From assembly GCA_012103255.1 (NCBI GenBank), contig WLXD01000002.1, positions 620,001-684,000 of the forward strand: 64,000 bases of DNA, given 5' to 3'. Below, in pieces: positions 15,735 to 24,040 of the stretch (within the stretch, counting starts at the first letter, position 1; the number at the start of each line of letters is the position of its first letter). The notes under the pieces are model-generated. The model worked only from the letters and a program-made list of their open reading frames with translations, made no database searches and was not told the DNA's origin. This DNA comes from Acidobacteriota bacterium. Its GTDB lineage: Bacteria; Acidobacteriota; UBA890; WLXD01. The translations under genes and the position numbers were made by a program.

Positions 15735-17282
15735 ATGGCCCGGATTGACCGTCCCCGAATCGCCCAACTCGTCCACCTCTCAGGCGCACAGCGCGGTCAA
15801 ACCCGCCGTATCTGGGGGGTCACATCGCTGGCGGCCGACGTTGACGGCGAGATCACGGCGGTCGCCGGAGATTCACGCACCGACGAGACCTTCGCCGTCA
15901 TCCTGCCGGACGATGAGGGTTGGCGTCTCGAAGTCGCCCCCACCGCCAAGGTCTGGGTCAACGGTGTACGCGTGCGCCACCGCAACTTGCGCGACGGCGA
16001 TCTTCTCGAGCTCGGCGAGACCGGCGTCCTGGTGCGTTTCCGGCCCCGCGCTGCCGCCACTCCCTACAAGAGCGTGCGCGAAGCGATCTCCGACTGTGTG
16101 GACACGGCGCGGCTCGGCGGGCGGGGGGCAATCGATCGGGTCGGCGTGTTGGTCCGGGGTACGCCGTATGAGATGGCCACCCAGGTTGCGCCGGCCGCCC
16201 GCGTCGTTGCCGCGCTGGTCGTGGTCGCGGTCCTCGGCAGCATGACCGCGCTCTGGGTTCAGAACAATCGCCTCGAGGCACAGCTCGCCGACCAGCTGGC
16301 TCGCATCGACGACATCTCGGGCCTCCTTGACTCTTCGGAAACTGACGCGTTCACGGCGGACGACTTCGAGGAGGTACGCAACGAGCTCGACTTTCGCATC
16401 GAGGACACCTTGTCTCGTATCGAGGCACTCGAATCCCGGGCGACGGCACGAGGCCGGGTGATTACCGACGCATCACAGGCTGTGGTCTTCGTGCAGGGAG
16501 CGTACGGATTTCTTGATCCGGCGAGTGGGCGCGCCCTGCGAGTCGGCAGGGCCGGGCCGGCGGGACCGCTCACGGTCGACGGCGACGGGCCGCCTCTTGA
16601 GCTGCGCTACACGGGCACCGGGTTCGTGCTCGAAGACGGCATTCACATCGTCACGAACCGGCATGTGGCCCAGCCGTGGGAATCCGACCAGAACGCGGCC
16701 CGCCTCGTTGATCAGGGTTTCATTCCGGTGATGCAGCGTCTGGTGGGATATCTGCCGGACAGGCCGGAGCCGTTCGCGCTGACGGCACGCAGAGTGCACG
16801 ACGAAGCTGACGCCGCCGTTCTAGTTTGCGACGAGGTCCTTGTTGGAATTGTCGGGCTACGGCTCACCGAGGCAGACATTGCACTGGGAGACGAGATCGT
16901 CGTCCTGGGTTACCCCACCGGACTACGAGCCCTCCTGGCCCGTGCCGAGCCCGATTTTGTCGAGGAACTGTTCTCCGACGGCCCGGTTGGCTTCTGGGAC
17001 CTGGCACAGCACCTGGCACGTGGCGGCTACATGGCGCCCCTGGCAACACGCGGCATCGTTGGCCAGGCCACTGCGGGCGCGGTGGTTTACGACGCCGAGA
17101 CGACGCACGGCGGCAGCGGTGGACCCGTGCTCGCGCTCGACGGCTCCGTGATCGCTGTCAACGCCGCGATTCTGCCCGAGTTCGGTGGCTCCAATATTGG
17201 TGTGCCCATCGATCTGGTCAAAGAGCTGCTGATAAACGAAAGCGCCGACATCGAACCCGTCGACGCCGGCGCTCCGCAATAG
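15735..17282 (+). CDS. FHA-domain, membrane-anchored trypsin-like serine protease
   Basis: The 515-residue protein begins with an FHA-like domain (residues 20-105, WVNGVRVRHRNLRDGDLLELG). A single membrane helix (about 155-176) and an acidic coiled coil follow. The C-terminal chymotrypsin-fold protease has the triad His310 (VTNRHVA), Asp359 (DEADAAVLV) and Ser461 (HGGSGGPVL). The topology implies a cytoplasmic FHA domain reading phosphothreonine and a periplasmic protease, which would couple phospho-signalling to envelope proteolysis. A Ser/Thr kinase lies 700 bases upstream and could supply the phosphosite; this link is inference. Confidence 0.85.
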   Translation: MARIDRPRIAQLVHLSGAQRGQTRRIWGVTSLAADVDGEITAVAGDSRTDETFAVILPDDEGWRLEVAPTAKVWVNGVRVRHRNLRDGDLLELGETGVLVRFRPRAAATPYKSVREAISDCVDTARLGGRGAIDRVGVLVRGTPYEMATQVAPAARVVAALVVVAVLGSMTALWVQNNRLEAQLADQLARIDDISGLLDSSETDAFTADDFEEVRNELDFRIEDTLSRIEALESRATARGRVITDASQAVVFVQGAYGFLDPASGRALRVGRAGPAGPLTVDGDGPPLELRYTGTGFVLEDGIHIVTNRHVAQPWESDQNAARLVDQGFIPVMQRLVGYLPDRPEPFALTARRVHDEADAAVLVCDEVLVGIVGLRLTEADIALGDEIVVLGYPTGLRALLARAEPDFVEELFSDGPVGFWDLAQHLARGGYMAPLATRGIVGQATAGAVVYDAETTHGGSGGPVLALDGSVIAVNAAILPEFGGSNIGVPIDLVKELLINESADIEPVDAGAPQ

Positions 17283-17303
17283 CTTCGTTTCAGCGCGCCG
17301 CGG

Positions 17304-17867
17304 CTAGTTGGAGCCACCCGCCGTTGCGGCATCCACGCGGGCCACGTACTGATCCGTCACGTCGAGGCGGTTGGCGTAGTAGAGCATCGTGCCGGTCGTG
17401 ATCATCCGCGAGTCGAACACGAAGTCATAGCCTTCAGCGGCGGCCATTTCCTCGAGTACAGGAATCAGGATGTCGTTGATCTCCTGCTGGCTCTCGAGCT
17501 GCAGGCGCTCCATCTGACGCTGCGCGTCGTCCTGCTGGCGCTGGAAGGCCACCTGGCGCTCCTCGATGTCGCGATCAAGCTGCGAGAGCGCATCCTGGCT
17601 CAGGGTCAGGGCCTGCGTCTGGCGGTTCTGCGCCATCGTCTGGAGCTCCTGCTGAGCGGCCGTCAGGCGAGCCTGCCAGTCCTCGGCGGCCGCGGCGACG
17701 CGGCCCCGGGTCTGCTGACCGATCTGGGTCTCGGTCGTCACGCGCTCACCGTCGACAACGACGATCTGTCCAGCAGCCGGACTCTGCGCATCGAGCGGAA
17801 GCGCAGAGCCGATCATCACGGCCACGGTAAGCATCAGGATCTGCAGTGCGATGTTGCGAATCTTCAT
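17304..17867 (-). CDS. OmpH/Skp-family periplasmic chaperone
   Basis: The start MKIRNIALQ gives 187 residues with a signal peptide cut near DAQ (about residue 28). A short beta strand GQIVVVDGERV then leads into a long charged, Gln-rich coiled coil (residues 55-140), closing with ILIPVLEEMAAAEGYDFVFDSRMI, the conserved end of Skp-like proteins. Skp holds unfolded outer-membrane proteins in the periplasm. It is not beside bamA or lpxD as in many genomes, so it may be one of several paralogues. Confidence 0.82.
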   Translation of the reverse strand: MKIRNIALQILMLTVAVMIGSALPLDAQSPAAGQIVVVDGERVTTETQIGQQTRGRVAAAAEDWQARLTAAQQELQTMAQNRQTQALTLSQDALSQLDRDIEERQVAFQRQQDDAQRQMERLQLESQQEINDILIPVLEEMAAAEGYDFVFDSRMITTGTMLYYANRLDVTDQYVARVDAATAGGSN

Positions 17868-18158
17868 TTCTCGTCTCCACCGGCGGTGCCGAGGGCATGG
17901 GGGCCCGCACAGGGACCGCATTTCGTTCTTGAAAACTGGTGACGGTCGGAGCGAGTACGGTGCCGCTCCTCGCCACTGCATCCGAGTTTGCAGGGCGACC
18001 GACCCGACCTCATCAGGGTAACGGATTCGGACCGGAAACGCCTGTCCATCAGACCGAGGTGGCGCATACAGCGTGGCCCCGCCAGCACCAGAAGCCACCC
18101 CCGACGCTCATGTATGCTGTGTTGTCTTTCTCGTTGCCACCCCCCTGGAGAGAACCGG

Positions 18159-18980
18159 ATGAAACGGCTGGCTCTCACGGCCTGTCTGCTCACTTTCGCT
18201 TTTGCCGTCGGCGCGTCCTCGCGCGCCGCGGAAGCAGCCGCGCCAACCACGGTCGCGGCCGGATCGATGTGCACTTGCGTTGAGCCCAAGCGGCCGACGT
18301 GTGAGGTCTGGTGGCAGACCTCGGCGATCTTCTCGGGGCGGGTCACGCGGATCGACACCGTTACCGAAGAAGCCAACGGCGAGAGCATCGTGAAGAACCT
18401 GGTCAATATGCGCGTCCAGGAACGCTGGCGCGGTCTCCAGGGCCAGCGCGAAGTGGTGATCGCGACCGGCACCGGTGGCGGCGACTGCGGATTCCAATTC
18501 GAGACCAACCAGACCTATCTGGTCTATGCGAACCAGTCAGCCTCGACGGGGCGCTATGAGACGGGAATCTGCTCGCGCACCGCGCTCATCGATGAGGCCG
18601 CCGCCGACATGGCGTTCCTCCAAGGAATCGAGACCGCAGATCCGGTCGTCGAACTCTACGGGATGGTTTACCGCGAGCGTCAGAGCAGAATGCCTGGCGA
18701 CGACCCCGACCGACGCCTCGACCCCGGTGGGCCGCTCCCGGAGATCGGTGTAACGCTCACTGACGCTGCGGGGCAGGTCCACGAAACAAGCAGCGATATC
18801 GACGGCTGGTACGAACTCGGCGGGCTCGCCGCAGGGCGCTACGAGTTGACGCTGTCGGGCGAAAGCGTGGACGAGACGTCTCGGTGGCGGCTGCGTATTC
18901 CGGTGGCTCCGGCGTGTATCTGGCGCAACATCATCGTACGGCCTACAACCCGGCCCCAGACGAGCAGCCAACAGCGCTGA
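18159..18980 (+). CDS. secreted NTR/TIMP-like protein with a C-terminal Cna-B-like domain
   Basis: The ATG at 18159 follows GGAGAG and starts a signal peptide. The mature N-terminus holds C38-T-C40 and C48, then IFSGRVTRIDTV, VQERWRG, GGGDCGFQF, YLVYAN and GICSRT. This spacing of strands and cysteines resembles the netrin/TIMP-like (NTR) fold seen in some bacterial secreted proteins. Residues about 190-255 (GVTLTDAAGQVHETSSDIDGWYELGGLAAGRYELTL is the key region) look like a carboxypeptidase-regulatory or Cna-B beta-sandwich. A protein-binding or inhibitor role is possible but not shown. Confidence 0.68.
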   Translation: MKRLALTACLLTFAFAVGASSRAAEAAAPTTVAAGSMCTCVEPKRPTCEVWWQTSAIFSGRVTRIDTVTEEANGESIVKNLVNMRVQERWRGLQGQREVVIATGTGGGDCGFQFETNQTYLVYANQSASTGRYETGICSRTALIDEAAADMAFLQGIETADPVVELYGMVYRERQSRMPGDDPDRRLDPGGPLPEIGVTLTDAAGQVHETSSDIDGWYELGGLAAGRYELTLSGESVDETSRWRLRIPVAPACIWRNIIVRPTTRPQTSSQQR

Positions 18981-19058
18981 TCGCGAGCTTGCCGGAATGA
19001 GCGCCGGCCCCGCGTTGTCGAACCCCCAGAGGTTCAAAACAACCGCAGGGGTCAACCG

Positions 19059-19973
19059 ATGGAAAGCCGAGTCCGCCTGATTTTTGTGGCTGCAGCCGCT
19101 GTTCTGTGTCTCGGTGCCCTCGGTTCGGATCCGGCTAGCGGGCAAGCGGTCCTGTCACAGCCCGCCACAGGCGGGGGTAGCGTGGCCGCCGTGGCGGACT
19201 GCCCGGTGGAGACATTCCCGTCGGTGTCGCGCGATCCAGCCAATTCCCGGTGGCCCGCACCTCTGCTCGAGATCACGTGCACGGCGGACCAGGTGGTCGT
19301 GACCGGCAACGGCATTCCCGGCTACGCCTTCAAACGGACGACTCCAAGCGACCTGAGAGAGCAATCCTACGAATGGCGCTTTCCCCGCCAGCCTGAACTC
19401 GCCGACGATTCGACGTCCATCCCGCTGCTAGGCGCGGTTGCGATCGCCGTGAATGGGCTTCCCATCTACGGTCCGAACGAAGGCGAGTTCCCCGACCCCT
19501 ACGGTGATCCCGTCTACGTGGGAATCCTGGATGACTGCCTGGGTCACACCGCGCGTCGTGGCGACTATCACTACCACGCGCTTCTGCTTGCCTGCCTCAC
19601 GTCGGGTGTCGCTCCCGAAGCGGCGTCACCGGTGATCGGCTGGTCCTTCGATGGCTTCGCCATCTACGGCCCACGCGGCTGTGCCGACGGGGCGTGCACG
19701 GAGGTGGTCGAGTACGTCAGCGGTTGGCAACGATCCGGCGATCCCACAACGTACGCCTGGGACAAGCACGACTACGTCGAGTCAGCTGACCTCAACGTGC
19801 TCGACCAGTGCAACGGACACACAGGACCGCAAGGCGACTACCACTACCACGCAACGAGCGGGTTCCCGTACGTCCTCGGCTGCTACAGCGGCTACGTGGA
19901 TCCGAGCGCGCTCGGCCCGTCGCGCGGTCCGGATCGCGGCCGCCGTCGCGGGCCTCGCACGATCCGCGAGTAG
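19059..19973 (+). CDS. YHYH-domain secreted protein
   Basis: The 304-residue protein has a signal peptide (to about residue 29) and two copies of the signature: GDYHYHALLLAC at about 168-172 and GDYHYHATSGFPY at about 260-264. Each follows a CxGHT motif (LDDCLGHTARR, LDQCNGHTGPQ). AIAVNGLPIYGP and FDGFAIYGPRG are also characteristic of the family. Conserved histidines suggest metal binding, but the family has no established activity that I know of. It is expected to be periplasmic or extracellular and ends in an Arg/Gly-rich tail. Confidence 0.87.
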   Translation: MESRVRLIFVAAAAVLCLGALGSDPASGQAVLSQPATGGGSVAAVADCPVETFPSVSRDPANSRWPAPLLEITCTADQVVVTGNGIPGYAFKRTTPSDLREQSYEWRFPRQPELADDSTSIPLLGAVAIAVNGLPIYGPNEGEFPDPYGDPVYVGILDDCLGHTARRGDYHYHALLLACLTSGVAPEAASPVIGWSFDGFAIYGPRGCADGACTEVVEYVSGWQRSGDPTTYAWDKHDYVESADLNVLDQCNGHTGPQGDYHYHATSGFPYVLGCYSGYVDPSALGPSRGPDRGRRRGPRTIRE

Positions 19974-19992
19974 CAGCGGTGGGGCGGCAGCC

Positions 19993-20151
19993 CTACTGAG
20001 ACTGGTCCCTGAGCTTCTTGGCGTTCTGAAGCGCCAGCCACAGTCCCACAATCGCGCCCGGAATCCCGATCGCATAGCGCTGCTGAGCGATCAGTACGAT
20101 TCCGCTGACCAGCGCCGCGATTCCCAAGCCGAGGGCTGCTTTGGTTTCCAT
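19993..20151 (-). CDS. small membrane protein of unknown function
   Basis: The start METKAALGLGIAAL gives 52 residues, almost all in two hydrophobic stretches (residues 4-20 and 24-40), followed by a basic tail NAKKLRDQSQ. A 16-bp motif at 20192-20207 lies 41 bases upstream and is repeated in inverse orientation at 20646-20661. No family recognised. It may be a genuine small protein because its hydrophobic pattern is coherent, but its ribosome site (GAGCCG-like) is weak. Confidence 0.5.
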   Translation of the reverse strand: METKAALGLGIAALVSGIVLIAQQRYAIGIPGAIVGLWLALQNAKKLRDQSQ

Positions 20152-20191
20152 CTCGAGCCGTCCTGGCCTGGCCGCAAGGGGACAAAAAGAA

Positions 20192-20207
20192 TGTCCGGAT
20201 GATTTCC
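20192..20207 (+). repeat. left arm of a 16-bp inverted repeat
   Basis: TGTCCGGATGATTTCC here is the exact reverse complement of 20646-20661. Read inward, both arms start TGTCC, as terminal inverted repeats of mobile elements often do. The bounded segment is 470 bp. I see no clear target-site duplication. Confidence 0.75.
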
Positions 20208-20645
20208 GCGACGGCCTCCCATAGCGGTGTTCTCGGTCCCTCCACCGTGCTCGGTTTCCAGCAGACCTCAAGGCTCGTTTGGTCCCCGCGCCTCAACCCT
20301 TGCGGGTCGGTCGCCGATCCCTGACTCCGGGCTTTCTTGAAAAGACTGCCCTTCGCCGCGTTCCCTTCTGCTTCCCCCGAAGGTTCCGCCTCCGTTCCCG
20401 CCAGAACTTCCCGCTCCTCCTTGCGGAGGTCCGTTCCATTCCTTCAGGTTGCCTCGCAGTCCCTTTCCCTTGCGGGTCGGCTTCCGCTCAGCTCCCCGGG
20501 CTTCCCTTCCGTTCTCTCGAACTTCCGGTATCCCTACGGTTCGTTCCACACCCCTTGCGGGACGCTTCCCTCGCCGCTGAGCCTTGCTGTACCGCCGGAC
20601 CGTTTCACGGTCTCGACAGGCCCGAGATCTCCGCCGATTGGCCGG

Positions 20646-20661
20646 GGAAATCATCCGGACA
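20646..20661 (-). repeat. right arm of a 16-bp inverted repeat
   Basis: GGAAATCATCCGGACA matches the left arm at 20192-20207 in reverse complement. It ends at the first base of the AGGAGG ribosome binding site (20661-20666) of the small ORF starting at 20676. Pairing of the two arms in a transcript would therefore touch that site. Confidence 0.75.
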
Positions 20662-20675
20662 GGAGGAATCCAACT

Positions 20676-20858
20676 ATGACTGGATCGGGAACTCAACGAA
20701 CGCGGGTCGTCGGCAGGCGCCGCCGGAGAATCGAAATCGCGAAGTCCTTTGTTCCGAGAAACTTGCGCGGCCAAGAAAACGCCGAGGCGCAAGCCGGTGA
20801 ACACCGAACCAAGCCAGGGCCAGCCGCGTCGCTCACATCCCAGACCGGGACGACGTAG
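20676..20858 (+). CDS. small Arg-rich ORF with a strong ribosome binding site
   Basis: AGGAGG at 20661-20666 stands nine bases before the ATG at 20676, among the best ribosome sites in the window. The ORF encodes 60 residues, MTGSGTQRTRVVGRRRRRIE and onward, with a basic N-terminal half and a Ser/Thr/Gly-rich end. A CTTGCGC/GCGCAAG dyad (20762-20768, 20787-20793) lies inside it. No family recognised. A leader peptide or nucleic-acid-binding peptide would be possible, but coding is unproven. Confidence 0.4.
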   Translation: MTGSGTQRTRVVGRRRRRIEIAKSFVPRNLRGQENAEAQAGEHRTKPGPAASLTSQTGTT

Positions 20859-20902
20859 GCTCTAGCGGTCGTATCCCGACTTCTTAGCGGAACCGGACTT
20901 TC

Positions 20903-23434
20903 ATGACGTATCGATCAAATCCGACCCAACGACTCGCTCTCTACTCACTGCTCGGCGCAGTTGTCGCGTTGGCCGCGCGCCCGGTCGACGCGCAAGAGAT
21001 CGAGAACTACCTCGACTTCATGCCGAAGTCACAGCCGCGGGCGATCAAGGCGACGCGGGCCTCAACCGATCTGGCGCTGTATGGCGATTCCTCGGCTCCC
21101 GGGTACCGCGACGTCGACCCCGTCGATGGTATGGATGACGACCGAGCCAGAACATTCCACGCGTTGGGCCGCAGGTTCGCGCCGTTCCTGGTTCAGAACA
21201 CCCAGGCGTTCCCGATCAACTTCCGGACCTACTGGGAGAACGGTGTCGATGTGCCACTCATGGTCGACACGTGGAATATCGCGGACGTTGACACCAGCCT
21301 GCTGGCGCGCGAGACGATCTCTGTGCCGGACCTGGTCGGCAATCCATGCAGCGACCCGGTGAACGCGACTGGTCCGGAGGACGATTGCACGCTGCTGCGG
21401 TACCTGCGCTATTTCAGTCCAGAAACACCGGGGTCCCAGTTCATGACCACCGGAGTAGTGGGAGATACAGAAGAGGCATTCCGAGTCGCCTACTTCGACA
21501 TGCCCGGCGTGGACGAAAGTTCGTGGAAGACGGAGTTCGCCGACTACATGGCGGACAGGCTCCCCGGACAATTCGCCGATGTCGCGCGGCTCTACATGCA
21601 CCCTCTGATTATCGAATCGGAAGGTGCCGAAGAGCGGTACGAGCTCGTACTGCAGTTCTGGATGTACTACCCGTACAACGACGGCGGAAACAACCACGAA
21701 GGTGACTGGGAGCACATCAACGTAGTCGTCGCGCCGCTGAGTCAGATCGATAGGCCTCAGACTGCCGGCGAGATCCGCTCCATGATCGATCTGACCCCCG
21801 ACGCGGTCGATCGCGACGATGACCCGCTCGTGATCCGACGTGTCGAGATGTATTTCCATCACTGGGTGCAGACGCTCGACTACACATCCCCCAACGTGTA
21901 CGCGTCGCACGCAGAATGGGAGGCCGAGGTCGAAAGCCGCGAACAGGCCACTCGTGGCGAACGGGTTTTCTGGCGTCTCAACCGCATCCTCGCCTATGAG
22001 GACGAGGCCGAGACAACGTTCAACACCCACGCCGTGGCCTACATCGGAGCCGACAACAAAGGCATCGACCAACTCCTGGCTGCACCCGGTGGCAAGAACC
22101 GCGACTCGCACGGCATGTACCCCTACCCCGGGATGTACAAGAACATCGGGCCGCTGGGCGCCACTGAACAGATCGATGCGCACTGGTTCAATCCGCGCGA
22201 GTGGTACGCCGACGGCAGTCCGGCGAACACGGAATTCGGACGTGAGGAAGCGCTCGCGTACCACACGGACGACATCATCGAGGTGATTCCTGACTGGGAG
22301 CGTCTCGTGGATGTCGTTCAAACCAATCCCGAGGCTAGAGCGCGCTGGTTCTGGATGGTCATGCCGATTCGCTGGGGCTACCCCGCCGTCGCGTCGCCCG
22401 GCGCCGGCATCGTCGGCGACGCGAATACCGGCAACCTGGGCCCCGAAGGTCCCTCGTACAACAAGTCATGGAACCGGCCCGGCGAAGCGCCCAGCTATCA
22501 CGCCTACGAGCCGCATCGGCTCCCGTCGCTCTATCCGCTGGGCTGGCAGGACAACTTCGTCAACTCGTGGGGCTTCCTCAATATCACTGGCCCCACGCTC
22601 GTCACCCTTCCGCCGTTCGACTTCCTCTGGCGCATCGGCACTGCGCCCGTGCGCTACGCCCTCGGTCGCCCTGACCCCGTCTACTATCCGAACGATGAAC
22701 TCCCGAGTCGATTCTTCGGACTGGGTCCAGTGCTCTCGACGAGCTTCGTACCAACGGGCTTCGCCGGCCTCATGTTCAACGAGAATCAACTCACCGAGAT
22801 CGTCGTCGACCTTCTCGAACGCGACCCAGAACTCATCGAGGCAGGCGACTCAGAGGTGCTGCCGATCGTGGAGACGGGTACCGGAGTTGGTGCGCAATTC
22901 GGTTTCTTCCTCGGCGAGCGTTTCTCGAGCGAGAACCTGGTCCGCAATTCGCGCAGCACCATCGGACTCGACATCAACTCGCCCCGGCTCGACAGCGCCA
23001 TGCTCGTGCGCGGCGAACTGAACATGTGGGAGTACGCGGGCAGCATTCGATACAACCTGTCGACCGGGACCTTCAAGCCCTACGCCAAGGCCGGATGGGG
23101 ACTGACCTGGTACCGGGTGGAAAACGGCACGGTCGACGGCGAGGCCATGGACAATCCGAACGGGCCGTGGATCCGCAAACCGAACACGCTGCAGAATCTG
23201 TTGCCCAACACGGTGCACATCGGCGGTGGTGCGGAAGTCATGCTGCGCCGAGGTGACGAGATCAATGCGGCTGGCCTCGACGTATCGGTACGCGCAGACT
23301 GGGCCTGGTACTTCCATGGACTGGGGCTCGAGGAAAGTGCTGGCGAGTTGCTACCGGAGGTCGCAATCCTGGTTCTCGAAGGCGAGTCGATGAACCGTCA
23401 CCAGATCAACCTCTCAATTCTCATCGGGTTCTGA
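20903..23434 (+). CDS. secreted Vps62/DUF946-like protein with C-terminal beta-barrel
   Basis: The 843-residue protein has a signal peptide ending at VDAQ (about residue 31). Residues about 250-275 read LQFWMYYPYNDGGN then NHEGDWEH (H265-H271), the hallmark of the Vps62/DUF946 family, and HAVAYIGADNKG and SHGMYPYPGMY fit the same domain. From about residue 640 the sequence changes to alternating strands (GAQFGFFLGERFS, WEYAGSIRYNLS, FKPYAKAGWGLTWYRV) and ends INLSILIGF, with a terminal Phe as in outer-membrane barrels. This suggests a barrel-anchored Vps62 domain; the function is unknown. It starts 2.5 kb upstream of pdxH, from which it is separated by 2 bases. Confidence 0.7.
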   Translation: MTYRSNPTQRLALYSLLGAVVALAARPVDAQEIENYLDFMPKSQPRAIKATRASTDLALYGDSSAPGYRDVDPVDGMDDDRARTFHALGRRFAPFLVQNTQAFPINFRTYWENGVDVPLMVDTWNIADVDTSLLARETISVPDLVGNPCSDPVNATGPEDDCTLLRYLRYFSPETPGSQFMTTGVVGDTEEAFRVAYFDMPGVDESSWKTEFADYMADRLPGQFADVARLYMHPLIIESEGAEERYELVLQFWMYYPYNDGGNNHEGDWEHINVVVAPLSQIDRPQTAGEIRSMIDLTPDAVDRDDDPLVIRRVEMYFHHWVQTLDYTSPNVYASHAEWEAEVESREQATRGERVFWRLNRILAYEDEAETTFNTHAVAYIGADNKGIDQLLAAPGGKNRDSHGMYPYPGMYKNIGPLGATEQIDAHWFNPREWYADGSPANTEFGREEALAYHTDDIIEVIPDWERLVDVVQTNPEARARWFWMVMPIRWGYPAVASPGAGIVGDANTGNLGPEGPSYNKSWNRPGEAPSYHAYEPHRLPSLYPLGWQDNFVNSWGFLNITGPTLVTLPPFDFLWRIGTAPVRYALGRPDPVYYPNDELPSRFFGLGPVLSTSFVPTGFAGLMFNENQLTEIVVDLLERDPELIEAGDSEVLPIVETGTGVGAQFGFFLGERFSSENLVRNSRSTIGLDINSPRLDSAMLVRGELNMWEYAGSIRYNLSTGTFKPYAKAGWGLTWYRVENGTVDGEAMDNPNGPWIRKPNTLQNLLPNTVHIGGGAEVMLRRGDEINAAGLDVSVRADWAWYFHGLGLEESAGELLPEVAILVLEGESMNRHQINLSILIGF

Positions 23435-23436
23435 CC

Positions 23437-24021
23437 ATGGCAGAGCAACCAATCAAGAGGTTCCATCGCCTGCAGCAACTCGCGCGCAGCGCGGGCGAAG
23501 CACAACATGCCACCGCGATGACGCTCGCCACTTGCGACGCCGACGGCAACCCCACCGCCCGTATGGTGTTGCTCAAGAGTGCCAACGACGACGGCTTCGT
23601 CTTCTACACGAACTACGAATCCCGAAAGGCCGCGCACCTGGACCAGAGCGGTCACGCAGCGCTGGTCTTCTATTGGGCGACCATCAACGTCCAGATCCGC
23701 GTCGAGGGCACGGTGTCACGCGGCGCCGCCGCGGACGCTGACGCGTACTTCGCCTCGCGACCGCGGCAGAGCCAGCTCGGGGCTTGGGCCTCAGTTCAGA
23801 GTCAGCCGTTGGCCAACCGCCGAGAACTCATCGGTCGCTACCTGCGCGAGAAGGCCCAGCGACTTGGACAGCCGGTGCCGCGACCGCCCCACTGGGGTGG
23901 CTACGTGGTCACACCGGAGCGGATCGAGTTCTGGCAGTCGCGGCTCGGCCGTTTGCACGACCGACACGCCTACACACGCGCCGCCAACGGTGAGTGGTCC
24001 GTCGAGATGCTCTACCCGTAG
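23437..24021 (+). CDS. pdxH: pyridoxamine/pyridoxine 5'-phosphate oxidase
   Basis: This 194-residue protein oxidises pyridoxine or pyridoxamine 5'-phosphate to pyridoxal 5'-phosphate with FMN. Diagnostic segments are ARMVLLKSANDDGFVFYTNYESRKAA (FMN-binding), ALVFYW, QIRVEGTV, SRPRQSQLGAWAS and the C-terminal PHWGGYVVTPERIEFWQ, RLHDRHAYTR and WSVEMLYP motifs. Length is close to the usual 200-220. The start ATG lies 2 bases after the Vps62-like stop, so it may be co-transcribed with that gene. Confidence 0.96.
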   Translation: MAEQPIKRFHRLQQLARSAGEAQHATAMTLATCDADGNPTARMVLLKSANDDGFVFYTNYESRKAAHLDQSGHAALVFYWATINVQIRVEGTVSRGAAADADAYFASRPRQSQLGAWASVQSQPLANRRELIGRYLREKAQRLGQPVPRPPHWGGYVVTPERIEFWQSRLGRLHDRHAYTRAANGEWSVEMLYP

Positions 24022-24040
24022 TTGCAGCCTCGGCCGCGCT

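Larger units (their letters stand above)
20152..20675. other. non-coding region with hairpin repeats and strong pyrimidine skew
   Basis: No convincing gene lies here, although several frames lack stops because the DNA is GC-rich. The plus strand from about 20240 to 20620 is strongly C/T-rich, with recurring TTCCC and GTTCC words. Short hairpins with the same TTGC loop occur at 20297-20306, 20417-20430, 20468-20477 and 20553-20562, and a GACCGT/ACGGTC hairpin at 20599-20613. The two copies of CCCTTGCGGGTCGG (20297 and 20468) are followed by partly similar sequence. The region could be a structured RNA, a long leader for the ORF at 20676, or a non-autonomous mobile element. Confidence 0.55.

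Noticed and set aside
20192-20661. An insertion sequence.
   Set aside because: There is no transposase ORF and no clear target duplication, so only a non-autonomous element could be considered.
20268-20804. Three overlapping stop-free frames of 170-180 codons on both strands.
   Set aside because: All are Arg/Pro/Ser-rich and low complexity; the composition skew and hairpins explain the lack of stops better than a gene. Only the frame from 20676 has a ribosome site.
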